Assembly (NCBI RefSeq): GCF_900184245.1
Contig: NZ_FXXB01000005.1
Coordinates: 1-64,000, forward strand
Reading direction: 5' to 3'
Length of the DNA: 64,000 nt
Origin: Brachybacterium massiliense
GTDB taxonomy: Bacteria > Actinomycetota > Actinomycetes > Actinomycetales > Dermabacteraceae
Shown piece by piece: positions 24,908-33,973 of the stretch; the first letter of the stretch is position 1; every line of letters begins with the position of its first letter. The notes under the pieces were generated by a model that did not search any database, was not told the origin of the DNA, and saw nothing but the letters and a program-made list of their open reading frames with translations. The translations under genes were made by a program, and so were the position numbers.

Positions 24908-26299
24908 ATGGCACCTCTGGTCCTCGGCATCGATTCCTCCACCCAGGCCACCAAGGCCCTTCTGGTCGACGCGGAATCGGGGGAGGTGCTCGAGGAGCGT
25001 CGCGCCTCCCACCCCGACGGCACCGAGGTGGATCCTCGCGCGTGGCTGGCCGCGGTGGACGAGGCCGCAGGACCCCTGCTGGAGCGGGCCGAGGCCGTAG
25101 CCGTGGGCGGTCAGCAGCACGGCATGGTGCTGCTGGACGAGAAGGGCGAGGTGGTGCGTGATGCGCTGCTGTGGAACGACACCCGCTCCGCCCCGCAGGC
25201 TCAGACCCTGATCGAGGAGATGGGCGGGCCGGAGGCCTCGGTCGAGGAGATCGGCAGCCTCATGGTCGCCTCCTTCACCGCCTCCAAGCTGCGCTGGGTG
25301 CGGGACCACGAGCCCGAGAGCGCGCAGCGCGCCGCGAGCGTGCTGCTGCCGCACGACTACGTCTCCCTGCACCTGGCCGAGCAGGGCACCGCCGCCTTCA
25401 CCGACCGGGGCGACGCCTCCGGCACCGGCTACTACTCCACCCGCGCCGAGGCCTGGGCCCCCGAGCTGGCCGAGCGGGCGCTGGGCCGCGCGCTCGAACT
25501 GCCGCGCCTGCCCGGCTCCCCGCAGGAGATCATGGCCCGCACCGCGAGCGGTGCGGTGATCGCCGCCGGCACCGGGGACAACATGGGCGCCGCGCTGGGC
25601 CTGTCCCAGGGTCCGGGCGATGTGTCCGTCTCGATCGGCACCTCCGGGGTGTGCGCGATGGTCAGCGACTCCCGCCCCGGTGACGCGAGCGGCGCCGTGA
25701 CCGGTTTCGCTGATGCGACCGGCCGGTTCCTTCCCATGGCCACCACCATCAACGCCTCCCGCATCCTCGAGGCCGCCCGCGCCCTGCTCGGCGTGGACCA
25801 CGAGGAGCTCTCCCGCCTCGCGCTCGCCTCCGTGCCCGGCGCGAACGGCGTGACTCTGCTGCCCTACTTCGACGGCGAGCGCACCCCGAACCGTCCCACC
25901 GCCCGCGCCACCCTCACCGGCATGAGCACCGCCACCACCCGCGAGGACGTGGCCCGCGCCTACGTCGAGGGCCTGCTGTGCTCTCTCGCCGACGGCATCG
26001 CCGCGCTCGAGGACCGCACCGGCACCGCCCCCGCCGGCATCACCCTGATCGGCGGCGCCGCCCGCAGCCAGGCGATCCAGCAGCTGGCCCCCGCGATCTT
26101 CGGCCGCGAGGTCACTATCGCCCCCGAGGGCGAGTACGTGGCCCTCGGCGCCGCCCGCCAGGCCGCCTGGGCCCTCTCCGGCGCGCAGCAGCCCCCGGCC
26201 TGGGAGATCACCGGCTCCCGCACCGTCGGCGCCGAGCCGACGCCCCAGGTGCTCGAGGCGTATCGCGAGCTCAAGGACCGCACCGAGAGCTGGGGCTGA
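24908..26299 (+). CDS. xylB: Xylulokinase (right-arm copy)
   Basis: Identical 463-residue FGGY kinase, read left to right after the truncated xylA with GGAAAGG ahead of its ATG. On the presumed native path this is the real copy. Confidence 0.95.
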   Translation: MAPLVLGIDSSTQATKALLVDAESGEVLEERRASHPDGTEVDPRAWLAAVDEAAGPLLERAEAVAVGGQQHGMVLLDEKGEVVRDALLWNDTRSAPQAQTLIEEMGGPEASVEEIGSLMVASFTASKLRWVRDHEPESAQRAASVLLPHDYVSLHLAEQGTAAFTDRGDASGTGYYSTRAEAWAPELAERALGRALELPRLPGSPQEIMARTASGAVIAAGTGDNMGAALGLSQGPGDVSVSIGTSGVCAMVSDSRPGDASGAVTGFADATGRFLPMATTINASRILEAARALLGVDHEELSRLALASVPGANGVTLLPYFDGERTPNRPTARATLTGMSTATTREDVARAYVEGLLCSLADGIAALEDRTGTAPAGITLIGGAARSQAIQQLAPAIFGREVTIAPEGEYVALGAARQAAWALSGAQQPPAWEITGSRTVGAEPTPQVLEAYRELKDRTESWG

Positions 26300-26419
26300 G
26301 CCTGCGGCGATCGCGCACGTAGGGAATCCTCCCCGACGCGAAGAACGCCGGGCTGTTTCGACTGATCTTCCTCCTGTCGACCGGACTGACGGACCCGCTG
26401 CACCGCCTGCGGCCTCCGC

Positions 26420-28252
26420 TCACACCAGCCGCACGCCCCCGTCGCGGGGAGGCGAGGCGCTCGATGCGGCGAGGCACAGGCTGAGCGTGAGCGGCGCGGA
26501 GGAGCGCGCGGGGATCAGCAGCACCTCGCCGCGCGGCTCGTCGGTCGCGCCGAGGAAGGTGTACTGCTCACCCGGGTCGTAGAAGGCGCGGCCTCCGAGA
26601 GCGCCGACGGCTGAAATCTCGAGGGTCTCGCCGTCGCCTGCGAGGGTGCAGTGGGCTTCCCGCGAGACGGCCCCGGCCGACGCCGGTGCGCCATCGTCCG
26701 CAGGCTCGAGCACGAGCCGCCCCCGCTCGTCCCGCCGCAGGCCGGGGGAGAGACTTCCGCCGTCGAGAGCGAGCAGCAGGCACAGGGGAGTGTCCGTTCC
26801 AGTGAAGCGGAAGTGCAGATTGAGGTGACCTGGGGCCAGTTCCGCACGGAGCGTGGTGGTCAGAGCCAGCACGTCCACGGGCCGGTGCGGAAAGTCCATC
26901 GCGGCGGCGAAGCGCCCGTTGAAGCCCAGCGGATACACGCCGTGCGGGTCGAGGTGGGCGGGGGCGAGCGGATGGAAGTATTCGGCCTGGACCTCCTCGC
27001 GGAGCTCATAGGAGAACCGGCCCGCCTCCTCGTCGCCGTCGACCCGTCGCGGCGGGCCCGGACGCAGCGGCCCCAGCGAGAAGAAGTCGCGGGACAGTCG
27101 CACCTCCGGCACCCCGACGCTCCGCCCCACGAGCCGCGCGAGCACTGGCCGGCTCGACGTGCCCGAGGCGATCCGTCCGATCGCGGCGGTGTCCGTCCCG
27201 CCGAACAGCACCGCACGCGAGTCGCCGTGATCGATGCGCACCAGCCCCGAGGGATCGAGCTCCACGAGCTCCGGGCGATCCGGAGCGGCCGACGGGGCGG
27301 GGTCGGGCAGGGGGTCGAGGGCCGACGGGTCCTCCAGGGCGTGGGCGAGCAGGGTGAGCACTGCGTCCGCGTCGGCGAGGGCCGAGGTGCGGCGCTCGGC
27401 ACGGGCCGAGAACGGATCGCCGGTCCGGGCGGCGTGGGAGCGGAACCAGGGGTGCAGGGCCCCGCCGTCGAAGCGCTCGAACTGGTCCTGGCGCCGCGAG
27501 GCGAGGGTCTCCACTCGCCCGTCAGCGTCCGTCAGCCGGGCCTGGATGCGCGTGCCGCGATCCGCCGCCTCCCGAAGTGCGGGCAGCTCGAGGATCCGGC
27601 CCATCACCAGCAGCGACGGCACCGAGACGTGAGCTGCATAGTTCGCGCTGCGTTCGGAGAACATGCCGTCGGCCTGCAGGTCCACACCCTCCGCGAGCCA
27701 CTGCAGAGCGCGCTCGCGGGTCTGCTCGGACCCGCCCGACTCCCACAGCCGGGCGAGCGCCGAGGCGATCTCCCAGCGGTGGTTCGGGGTGTGCACGCCG
27801 CCCTGCAGGAGCGCGGGTGCGACCGCGCCGAGCAGCTCATCGAGCAGATCGATGAGACCCTTGGCGGGGGAGACGCTCGCCGGGAGTCCGCCCAGCTGGA
27901 CCCGCGCCCAGGCGAGATCGTTGACCGTGAACGCCGAATCCGGTGGGGAGTCGACGTTGTCCCCGCCGCGGAAGGTGCCCGAGGGGCCCTGGAGCTCGCG
28001 GAGCGCCCGCAGCGCGGTGCTCGCCGCCTCGACGAGCGGCCCGTCGGCCTGCACATCGCGAGCCGCCGCCCCGAGCTGCAGCAGCAGCGTCGCATCGCGC
28101 ACCACCCTGCCGAGCGCACGGTGCGTGGGGGCGGCGAGGATCTCCTCGGCATGCGGCGGCAGTCGCCGCGCCGCCTCCTGCACGAGCAGGCGGTGCTCGG
28201 CAGGGAGCTGATCCAGGAGCGCAGACGGTGCGCGGGCGGTGCCAGCGGTCAT
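26420..28252 (-). CDS. Unrecognised 610-residue helical/beta protein (right-arm copy)
   Basis: Mirror of 18983-20815, possible alpha/alpha-toroid polysaccharide lyase. It is last in the importer operon here, convergent with xylB. Confidence 0.6.
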   Translation of the reverse strand: MTAGTARAPSALLDQLPAEHRLLVQEAARRLPPHAEEILAAPTHRALGRVVRDATLLLQLGAAARDVQADGPLVEAASTALRALRELQGPSGTFRGGDNVDSPPDSAFTVNDLAWARVQLGGLPASVSPAKGLIDLLDELLGAVAPALLQGGVHTPNHRWEIASALARLWESGGSEQTRERALQWLAEGVDLQADGMFSERSANYAAHVSVPSLLVMGRILELPALREAADRGTRIQARLTDADGRVETLASRRQDQFERFDGGALHPWFRSHAARTGDPFSARAERRTSALADADAVLTLLAHALEDPSALDPLPDPAPSAAPDRPELVELDPSGLVRIDHGDSRAVLFGGTDTAAIGRIASGTSSRPVLARLVGRSVGVPEVRLSRDFFSLGPLRPGPPRRVDGDEEAGRFSYELREEVQAEYFHPLAPAHLDPHGVYPLGFNGRFAAAMDFPHRPVDVLALTTTLRAELAPGHLNLHFRFTGTDTPLCLLLALDGGSLSPGLRRDERGRLVLEPADDGAPASAGAVSREAHCTLAGDGETLEISAVGALGGRAFYDPGEQYTFLGATDEPRGEVLLIPARSSAPLTLSLCLAASSASPPRDGGVRLV

Positions 28253-28262
28253 CGAGGGGTCC

Positions 28263-29084
28263 TCAGTCCTTCAGTCCGGAGCTGATGTCGGAGTTCATGA
28301 TCTGACGGCGGAACACCAGGAACAGCAGCACCATCGGGATCAGCGAGATCACCGAGGCGCCCAGCAGCACCGCCCAGTCGATGTTCTCAGCGCCCACGAT
28401 CGAGCGCAGAGCGATCTGCAGGGTGTACTTCTTCTGGTCGTTCAGCACCAGCAGCGGCCAGATGTAGTCGTTCCACCGCCACTGGAAGGAGAAGATCGCG
28501 AGCACCGCGATGATCGGACGGGCGATCGGGAGCATCAGGCGGAAGAAGATCCGGAACTCGCCCGCGCCGTCGATGCGGGCGGCCTGCAGCAGCTCGTCGG
28601 GGACCGTCAGGAAGAACTGACGGAACATGAAGATGCCGGTCGCCGTGATGATCGACGGGATGATGATGCCTGCCAGCGAGTTGTACAGCCCCAGCCCCAG
28701 GATCACCGCGAAGGTCGAGGGCATGATGACCTCGGTGGGAAGCATCGTGGTGACCAGGATCAGCAGGAAGAAGATCTGCACCAGGCGGTTGCGGTACTTC
28801 GCCAGGGCGAAGCCGGTGCACGCGCTGACGAACACCGTGAACACGGTGGAGACCACTGCGACGATCGCGGTGTTCAGGAAGTAGGTCTGGAAGTCGAAGC
28901 GGGTCCAGGCCGTCTGATACCCGCTGAGCGTCCAATCCTGCGGGAACAGTCGCAGCGGCCAGGTGAACAGCTCGCTGCCCGGCTTGAAGGAGCTCAGCAG
29001 GAACCACAGGACGGGGAACAGGAACAGCGCCGCGAGCGCCCACAGCAGGATGTTCGGCGCGATCTGACGCGCAGAGAAGCTCAC
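28263..29084 (-). CDS. Carbohydrate ABC permease, MalG class (right-arm copy)
   Basis: Identical 273-residue permease; GTG start overlapping the stop of the MalF-class gene by four bases. Confidence 0.94.
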   Translation of the reverse strand: MSFSARQIAPNILLWALAALFLFPVLWFLLSSFKPGSELFTWPLRLFPQDWTLSGYQTAWTRFDFQTYFLNTAIVAVVSTVFTVFVSACTGFALAKYRNRLVQIFFLLILVTTMLPTEVIMPSTFAVILGLGLYNSLAGIIIPSIITATGIFMFRQFFLTVPDELLQAARIDGAGEFRIFFRLMLPIARPIIAVLAIFSFQWRWNDYIWPLLVLNDQKKYTLQIALRSIVGAENIDWAVLLGASVISLIPMVLLFLVFRRQIMNSDISSGLKD

Positions 29085-30037
29085 TCGAGATCACTCCTGT
29101 CGAACCGCTTCTGGATGAGGGCGATGGCCAGCAGGATCACCATCAGCACCATCGAGGCGGCGCTCGCGTAGCCGATCTTGGACTGCTCGAAGCCGGTCTT
29201 GTAGATGTACTGGACGATCAGCACGTTCGAGGTGCCGGGGCCGCCTCCGTTGAGCGCCTGGATCATCGCGAACTCCTTCATCGCCCCGATCGTGCCCAGC
29301 AGGATCACCAGGAACGAGGTGGGACGCAGCAGCGGCCAGGTGATCCGGCGGAACCGTGTGAGGGGCCCGGCACCGTCGAGCGATGCCGCCTCGAGGTACG
29401 AGGCGGGGATGTTCCGCATCGCGGCCATGAACAGCAGCATCGAGAACGCGGTGCCGCCCCAGGAACCGGCGAGGATCACCACCACCAGGGCGAGGTTGGG
29501 ATCGGCGGCCCATTTCACCGGATTCAGGCCCGCGGAGGTGATCAGGTAGTTCACCAGGCCGAAGTTCTCCCCGAACAGCCACCGGAAGATGACGCCGGTG
29601 ACGATGGGGGAGACCAGCCAGGGGAAGAAGAAGATCACCTGGGCGAGGGCGGAGCCCTTGACGTCCTTGGACACCAGCAGCGCGCTGATGGTCAGGGACA
29701 GGAAATACCCGAAGGGCACCGCCACCACGGTGTACAGCACCGTGCGCAGCAGGCTCGAGTAGAACTCCTCGTCCGCGAACAGAGAGGTGTAGTTCTCCAC
29801 CCCCACGAACTCGGCCTCCCCGTATCCCCGGTAGTCGGTGAAGGAGTACAGGATGCCGAGCCCGGCCGGGCCCACGAAGAAGATCACGAACAGCACGATC
29901 GCCGGCAGCAGGAAGATCGTGGCGATGACCCCGCGCCGACGACGCTCACGCACGGCGTTGGGACGCCGCGCGCCGTCGCCGGCACGGACCGGCCGCGGGC
30001 CCGCGGCGGGGTCGCTCTGGGTGGTCATGGTGGACAT
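29081..30037 (-). CDS. Sugar ABC permease, MalF class (right-arm copy)
   Basis: Identical 318-residue permease with EAA loop; begins four bases after the binding-protein stop. Confidence 0.94.
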   Translation of the reverse strand: MSTMTTQSDPAAGPRPVRAGDGARRPNAVRERRRRGVIATIFLLPAIVLFVIFFVGPAGLGILYSFTDYRGYGEAEFVGVENYTSLFADEEFYSSLLRTVLYTVVAVPFGYFLSLTISALLVSKDVKGSALAQVIFFFPWLVSPIVTGVIFRWLFGENFGLVNYLITSAGLNPVKWAADPNLALVVVILAGSWGGTAFSMLLFMAAMRNIPASYLEAASLDGAGPLTRFRRITWPLLRPTSFLVILLGTIGAMKEFAMIQALNGGGPGTSNVLIVQYIYKTGFEQSKIGYASAASMVLMVILLAIALIQKRFDRSDLE

Positions 30038-30041
30038 GCGA

Positions 30042-31313
30042 TCAGGCGAGGCTCTCGTTGAGCTGCTCGAGCGCAGCGGTCACGGCGTCCGCAGCGGAGA
30101 TGTCCCCGGCGATCGCCTTGACCGCCTCGTCACGCACCGGATCTCCGCTGAGCGGAGCGGCGGTGCCGGCCGCCTGCAGCGCGAGGTCGCGCGACTTGAT
30201 CTCGCCCACGAAGGCGGGTGAGGCCGCGATCGCGGCGTTGTACAGGTCGAAATCCTCCTGACGGTCCTCGTAGCTGACCTCCACACCCTCGGTGGCGGGC
30301 AGGAACCCGGAGATCCGCGAGATCTCCGCGTAGTTCTCCGGGCTGTACAGCCACTTCACGAAGTCGAGCGCCTGCTGCTCCTGGCCCGTCCCCTCGAACA
30401 CCACGATCTGGGCGGCGGCACCGAAGTTCGTGGCCTGATCGGGCTGGGCCGGCATCGGCACGCTGACCCACTCGAAATCGGCGATGTTCGCGACGAAGTC
30501 CGCGATCTGCCACGAGCCCGAGTAATAGGCCGCGATCTGGCCGGTCTTGAACATGGCGTTGGGATCCTCCTCCGTCAGCCAGACGGAGCGCGGCATCACC
30601 TCGTCGTCATTCATCGCGACGAAGCGCTCGAGCGCCTCGACGGTCGCATCGTTCGCCTCGTACTGGGAGAGGTCCTCGTTCAGGCGCAGCCCCTCGGAGC
30701 CGTTCTGGTACAGGAACGAGTTCAGCCGGTGGGAGCTGCGGTCCATGACAAGAGAGAACCGGATGCCGTTCGCCTCGCGCACGCTGTTCGCGGACTCGAT
30801 GAACTCATCCCATGTCCACACATTATCGTCGAACGAAGTGGGGTACTCGACGCCGGCCTCGTCCCAGAGGTCCTTGTTGAGGAACATGCCGACGGCGGTG
30901 AGATCGCTCGGCAGCGCGGGGACCTTGCCCTCCTCGTCGCGTGCGTACATGCCCTCGATGGGCTTGACCTCGGCGGCGACCTCCGAGAGGTCCACCGTCC
31001 GATCCAGCCAGACGGGGTCGATCGAGGGCATGCGGCCGATCGCCGGGAGGTCGTTCGCCTTGGAGGCGTTGCGCACCTTGGTCTGCAGGTCATCGTAGGG
31101 AACATCGACGATCTCGATCTGGATCCCGGTCTCCTCGAGGTACTTCTCGGCCATCGCGGCGTAGCCACCGCCCTGGTTGGCGTCGCCGGAGAGCATGAAC
31201 TGGACCGGGGCGTCCGGGGAGGCGGAGGAGCCGCCTCCGCAGGCGGCGAGAGCGGGTGCCGCGGTGGCGGCGAGACCTGCGGCGAGCAGGGTGCGACGAT
31301 TCAGGCTGTGCAT
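30042..31313 (-). CDS. Sugar-binding lipoprotein (right-arm copy)
   Basis: Identical 423-residue binding protein with LAAC lipobox; ATG at 31313 preceded by GAGGAG. Confidence 0.94.
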   Translation of the reverse strand: MHSLNRRTLLAAGLAATAAPALAACGGGSSASPDAPVQFMLSGDANQGGGYAAMAEKYLEETGIQIEIVDVPYDDLQTKVRNASKANDLPAIGRMPSIDPVWLDRTVDLSEVAAEVKPIEGMYARDEEGKVPALPSDLTAVGMFLNKDLWDEAGVEYPTSFDDNVWTWDEFIESANSVREANGIRFSLVMDRSSHRLNSFLYQNGSEGLRLNEDLSQYEANDATVEALERFVAMNDDEVMPRSVWLTEEDPNAMFKTGQIAAYYSGSWQIADFVANIADFEWVSVPMPAQPDQATNFGAAAQIVVFEGTGQEQQALDFVKWLYSPENYAEISRISGFLPATEGVEVSYEDRQEDFDLYNAAIAASPAFVGEIKSRDLALQAAGTAAPLSGDPVRDEAVKAIAGDISAADAVTAALEQLNESLA

Positions 31314-31428
31314 GGTGATCTCCTCGGAGGACTGCGCTTCGTTGACGCGACCGACGCTCCACCGCGAACGACGCTGGGCTGCGGAGCAAGGACTGGTGAC
31401 CCATATGGTCCAGACAAAGGTGCGCAAT

Positions 31429-31440
31429 TGTCAAGCGCTT
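31429..31440 (-). promoter_or_regulatory. LacI-type operator over -35 box (right-arm copy)
   Basis: AAGCGCTT at 31433-31440 overlapping TGTCAA (TTGACA on the coding strand, 31429-31434) of the binding-protein promoter. Confidence 0.6.
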
Positions 31441-31511
31441 TCCGTGGGTGAGTCGTGGAAGCGGTGGGCGGCACCTTTACGGCGGTGGATCTGCGGGTAG
31501 CATCCATGAGT

Positions 31512-31586
31512 GACACGGGGTGCCCCGACGGGGGCTGAGATCACACCCGGTGAACCTGATCGAGTTCGTACTCGCGGAGGGATGTC
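31512..31586 (+). promoter_or_regulatory. TPP riboswitch (right-arm copy)
   Basis: Easiest place to read the aptamer, as it is on the given strand. P1 GACA (31512-31515) pairs with TGTC (31583-31586). GGCTGAGA lies near 31533 and GAACCTGATC near 31552-31561. The -10 box TAGCAT is at 31498-31503, with CTTTAC 17 bases before it. Confidence 0.93.
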
Positions 31587-31844
31587 GTCGATGAGCTGTG
31601 TGCTGCCGCCATGCACGCCGTCGCCCCATGCATCGATCCTCGCTGCGCCGGCCTCGCCGCGCCGTCGGAGGAGGCGCCGCAGTGCGTCCGGGCCCCTTCG
31701 TGCAGACGGGCTCACCGGGGTCCGCCGGCGGATCCCCGTGTCCTCTTCCACGCGGCGCCGGCACTCGGCGTCGCTCCTTCCGCGATGTGCTCCCGCCCGC
31801 TGTGCGGCGGGCGTGCTCGCCGGCCCCGAAAGGACCTGTCGACC
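31587..31844 (+). promoter_or_regulatory. Leader between TPP riboswitch and SDR (right-arm copy)
   Basis: Hairpins at 31717-31737 and 31795-31812; mirror of 15391-15648, no gene seen. Confidence 0.45.
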
Positions 31845-32645
31845 ATGACCTCACCGACCACCGAGCAGACCTCCCGCCCCACGCCCGCCCTCGCCGAGCA
31901 GATCGTGCTGGTCACCGGCGGTGCCCGCGGCCTCGGGCGCGCACTCACCGAAGCTTTCCTGCACGAAGGGGCCCGGGTGGTCATCAACCACCTCACCAGC
32001 GAGGGCGCCGCACTCGAGCTCGCCGAGCGCCATCCGGGTCGTGCCGTCGCCGTGCGCGCCGACGTGCGGGACCGGGCCCAGGTCGAGGCCCTGTTCACGC
32101 AGGCCGAGGACGCCTTCGGCGCTCCTGTCGACACCGTCGTGAACAACGCTCTGACCGGCTTCTCCTTCAACGGCGACGCACGCGCCAAGGCGCACGAGAT
32201 CTCCTACGACGCCTTCTCCGCGCAGTTCTCCGGCGCGGTGCAGGGCGCTCTGAACACGATCCAGGCGGCGCTGCCCGGCTTCGCCCGGGCAGGTTCGGGG
32301 CGCGTCGTCAATGTCGGCACCAACCTGTTCCAGCACCCGGTCGTTCCGTATCACGACTACACCGCGGCGAAGGCGGCGCTGCTCGCGCTGACACGCACCT
32401 TCGCCGCCGACCTCGGCCCGCTCGGCATCACCGTGAACATGGTCAGCGGCGGGCTGCTGCGCACCACCGACGCGAGCGCCGCGACCCCCGAGGAGGTCTT
32501 CGACGCGATCGCCGCGGGAACCCCGCTGCAGTCGGTCACCACACCCGCGGAGTTCGCCGACGCCGCGCTCTTCTTCGCCTCTCCGTGGTCCCGGTCCGTG
32601 ACCGGGCAGAACCTTGTCGTCGACGGCGGGCTGGTGAAGGATTGA
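31845..32645 (+). CDS. SDR-family oxidoreductase (right-arm copy)
   Basis: Identical 266-residue SDR (TGGARGLG, YTAAK, Thr in the usual Ser position), riboswitch-controlled. Confidence 0.92.
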   Translation: MTSPTTEQTSRPTPALAEQIVLVTGGARGLGRALTEAFLHEGARVVINHLTSEGAALELAERHPGRAVAVRADVRDRAQVEALFTQAEDAFGAPVDTVVNNALTGFSFNGDARAKAHEISYDAFSAQFSGAVQGALNTIQAALPGFARAGSGRVVNVGTNLFQHPVVPYHDYTAAKAALLALTRTFAADLGPLGITVNMVSGGLLRTTDASAATPEEVFDAIAAGTPLQSVTTPAEFADAALFFASPWSRSVTGQNLVVDGGLVKD

Positions 32646-33973
32646 GGATCGCTGCGCCTCGCCGCCAGGTGCGGCTGAACCTGTTCGCCCATGCGTGCGG
32701 CCACCACGCCGCGGCCTGGCGGGCGCCGGGCTCCTCGGTATCGCGACTGGGTGACATCACGTACTGGGAGGGGCTCGCACGGATCGCGGAGCGCGGACGG
32801 CTCGATGCGATCTTCCTCGCCGACGGCCAGTCGATCGCGCCCGCCGGGGCCGAGCGCGGGCCGACATGGTTCCTGGAACCGATCACCGTGCTCACGGCGA
32901 TGGCCCGCGCCACCGCACGGATCGGGCTGGTCACGACGGTGTCGAGCACATTCTGGGACCCGTTCCACGCCGCTCGCCTGCTGGCGAGCCTCGACCACAT
33001 TTCCCACGGCCGGGCCGGGATCAACGTGGTCACCTCGATGACCGACGCGGAGGCTCGCAACCACGGCATGCCCGCGCTGCCCGATCATGCGAAGCGCTAC
33101 GCCACCGCGGGGGAGTTCATCGAGGTGCTCCAGGGCCTGTGGGATTCCTGGCCCGCTCAGAGCATCCTGGCCGATCCGGAGGGGGTGTACGTCGACTCGT
33201 CCCTGCTGCGACCGCCGCAGCATCGCGGTCAGTCCTTCGAGGTCGCCGGGCCGTTGAACGTGCCGACGCCGCCGCAGGTCCGCCCGGTGCTGTTCCAGGC
33301 TGGAGCCTCCGAACCGGGTCGCGATCTCGCCGCCCGCCACGCCGAGGGGATCTATGCGGTGGCCTGGGACCTCGAGTCCGCGCGCGCCTACCGCTCGGAC
33401 ATCCGCGCGCGGGCCGCCGCGCTGGGCCGCGACCCGGAGACGATCGCGGTGATGCCAGGCCTGGTCGTCCACGTGGCCTCGACCGAGGCGGAAGCCCGGC
33501 GGATACGCGCGGATCTCGACTCCCGCCTGCCGGTCGCGGATTCCCTGCGCCAGCTCTCCTTCTTCATCGGCCAGGACGCCTCAGGCTGGGAGCTCGACGC
33601 CTCCGTGCCACCGCTCCCGCCCCTCGAGGAGTTCACCGGCCCGAAGGGGCGCTATGCCACGGTGCTGCGCATCGTCGACTCTGTGCGACCGACGGTGCGT
33701 GAACTGCTGGGTCTGCTCGCCGCCGGTGGCGGCCACGCGACCGTCATCGGTACACCGGAGTCGGTGGCCGACGAGATCGAGCGCTGGGTCGACGCGGGAG
33801 CGGCCGACGGCTTCAATCTCATGCCGCCCACCCTCCCCGGCGGGATCACAGACTTCGTCGATCAGGTCGTGCCCGTACTGCAGCGGCGCGGCCGGTTCCG
33901 GCGCGAGTACGAGGGGACCACATTGCGGGAGCACCTGAGGTTGCCCGAGGTCAGGCCAGCGACTTCTCCGTGA
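32642..33973 (+). CDS. LLM-class flavin monooxygenase (right-arm copy)
   Basis: Identical 443-residue enzyme; TTG start at 32642 inside the SDR stop (TTGA). The frame is open upstream to 31598, giving a spurious 791-codon reading frame that is antisense-like in its first part and should not be used. Confidence 0.9.
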   Translation: MRIAAPRRQVRLNLFAHACGHHAAAWRAPGSSVSRLGDITYWEGLARIAERGRLDAIFLADGQSIAPAGAERGPTWFLEPITVLTAMARATARIGLVTTVSSTFWDPFHAARLLASLDHISHGRAGINVVTSMTDAEARNHGMPALPDHAKRYATAGEFIEVLQGLWDSWPAQSILADPEGVYVDSSLLRPPQHRGQSFEVAGPLNVPTPPQVRPVLFQAGASEPGRDLAARHAEGIYAVAWDLESARAYRSDIRARAAALGRDPETIAVMPGLVVHVASTEAEARRIRADLDSRLPVADSLRQLSFFIGQDASGWELDASVPPLPPLEEFTGPKGRYATVLRIVDSVRPTVRELLGLLAAGGGHATVIGTPESVADEIERWVDAGAADGFNLMPPTLPGGITDFVDQVVPVLQRRGRFRREYEGTTLREHLRLPEVRPATSP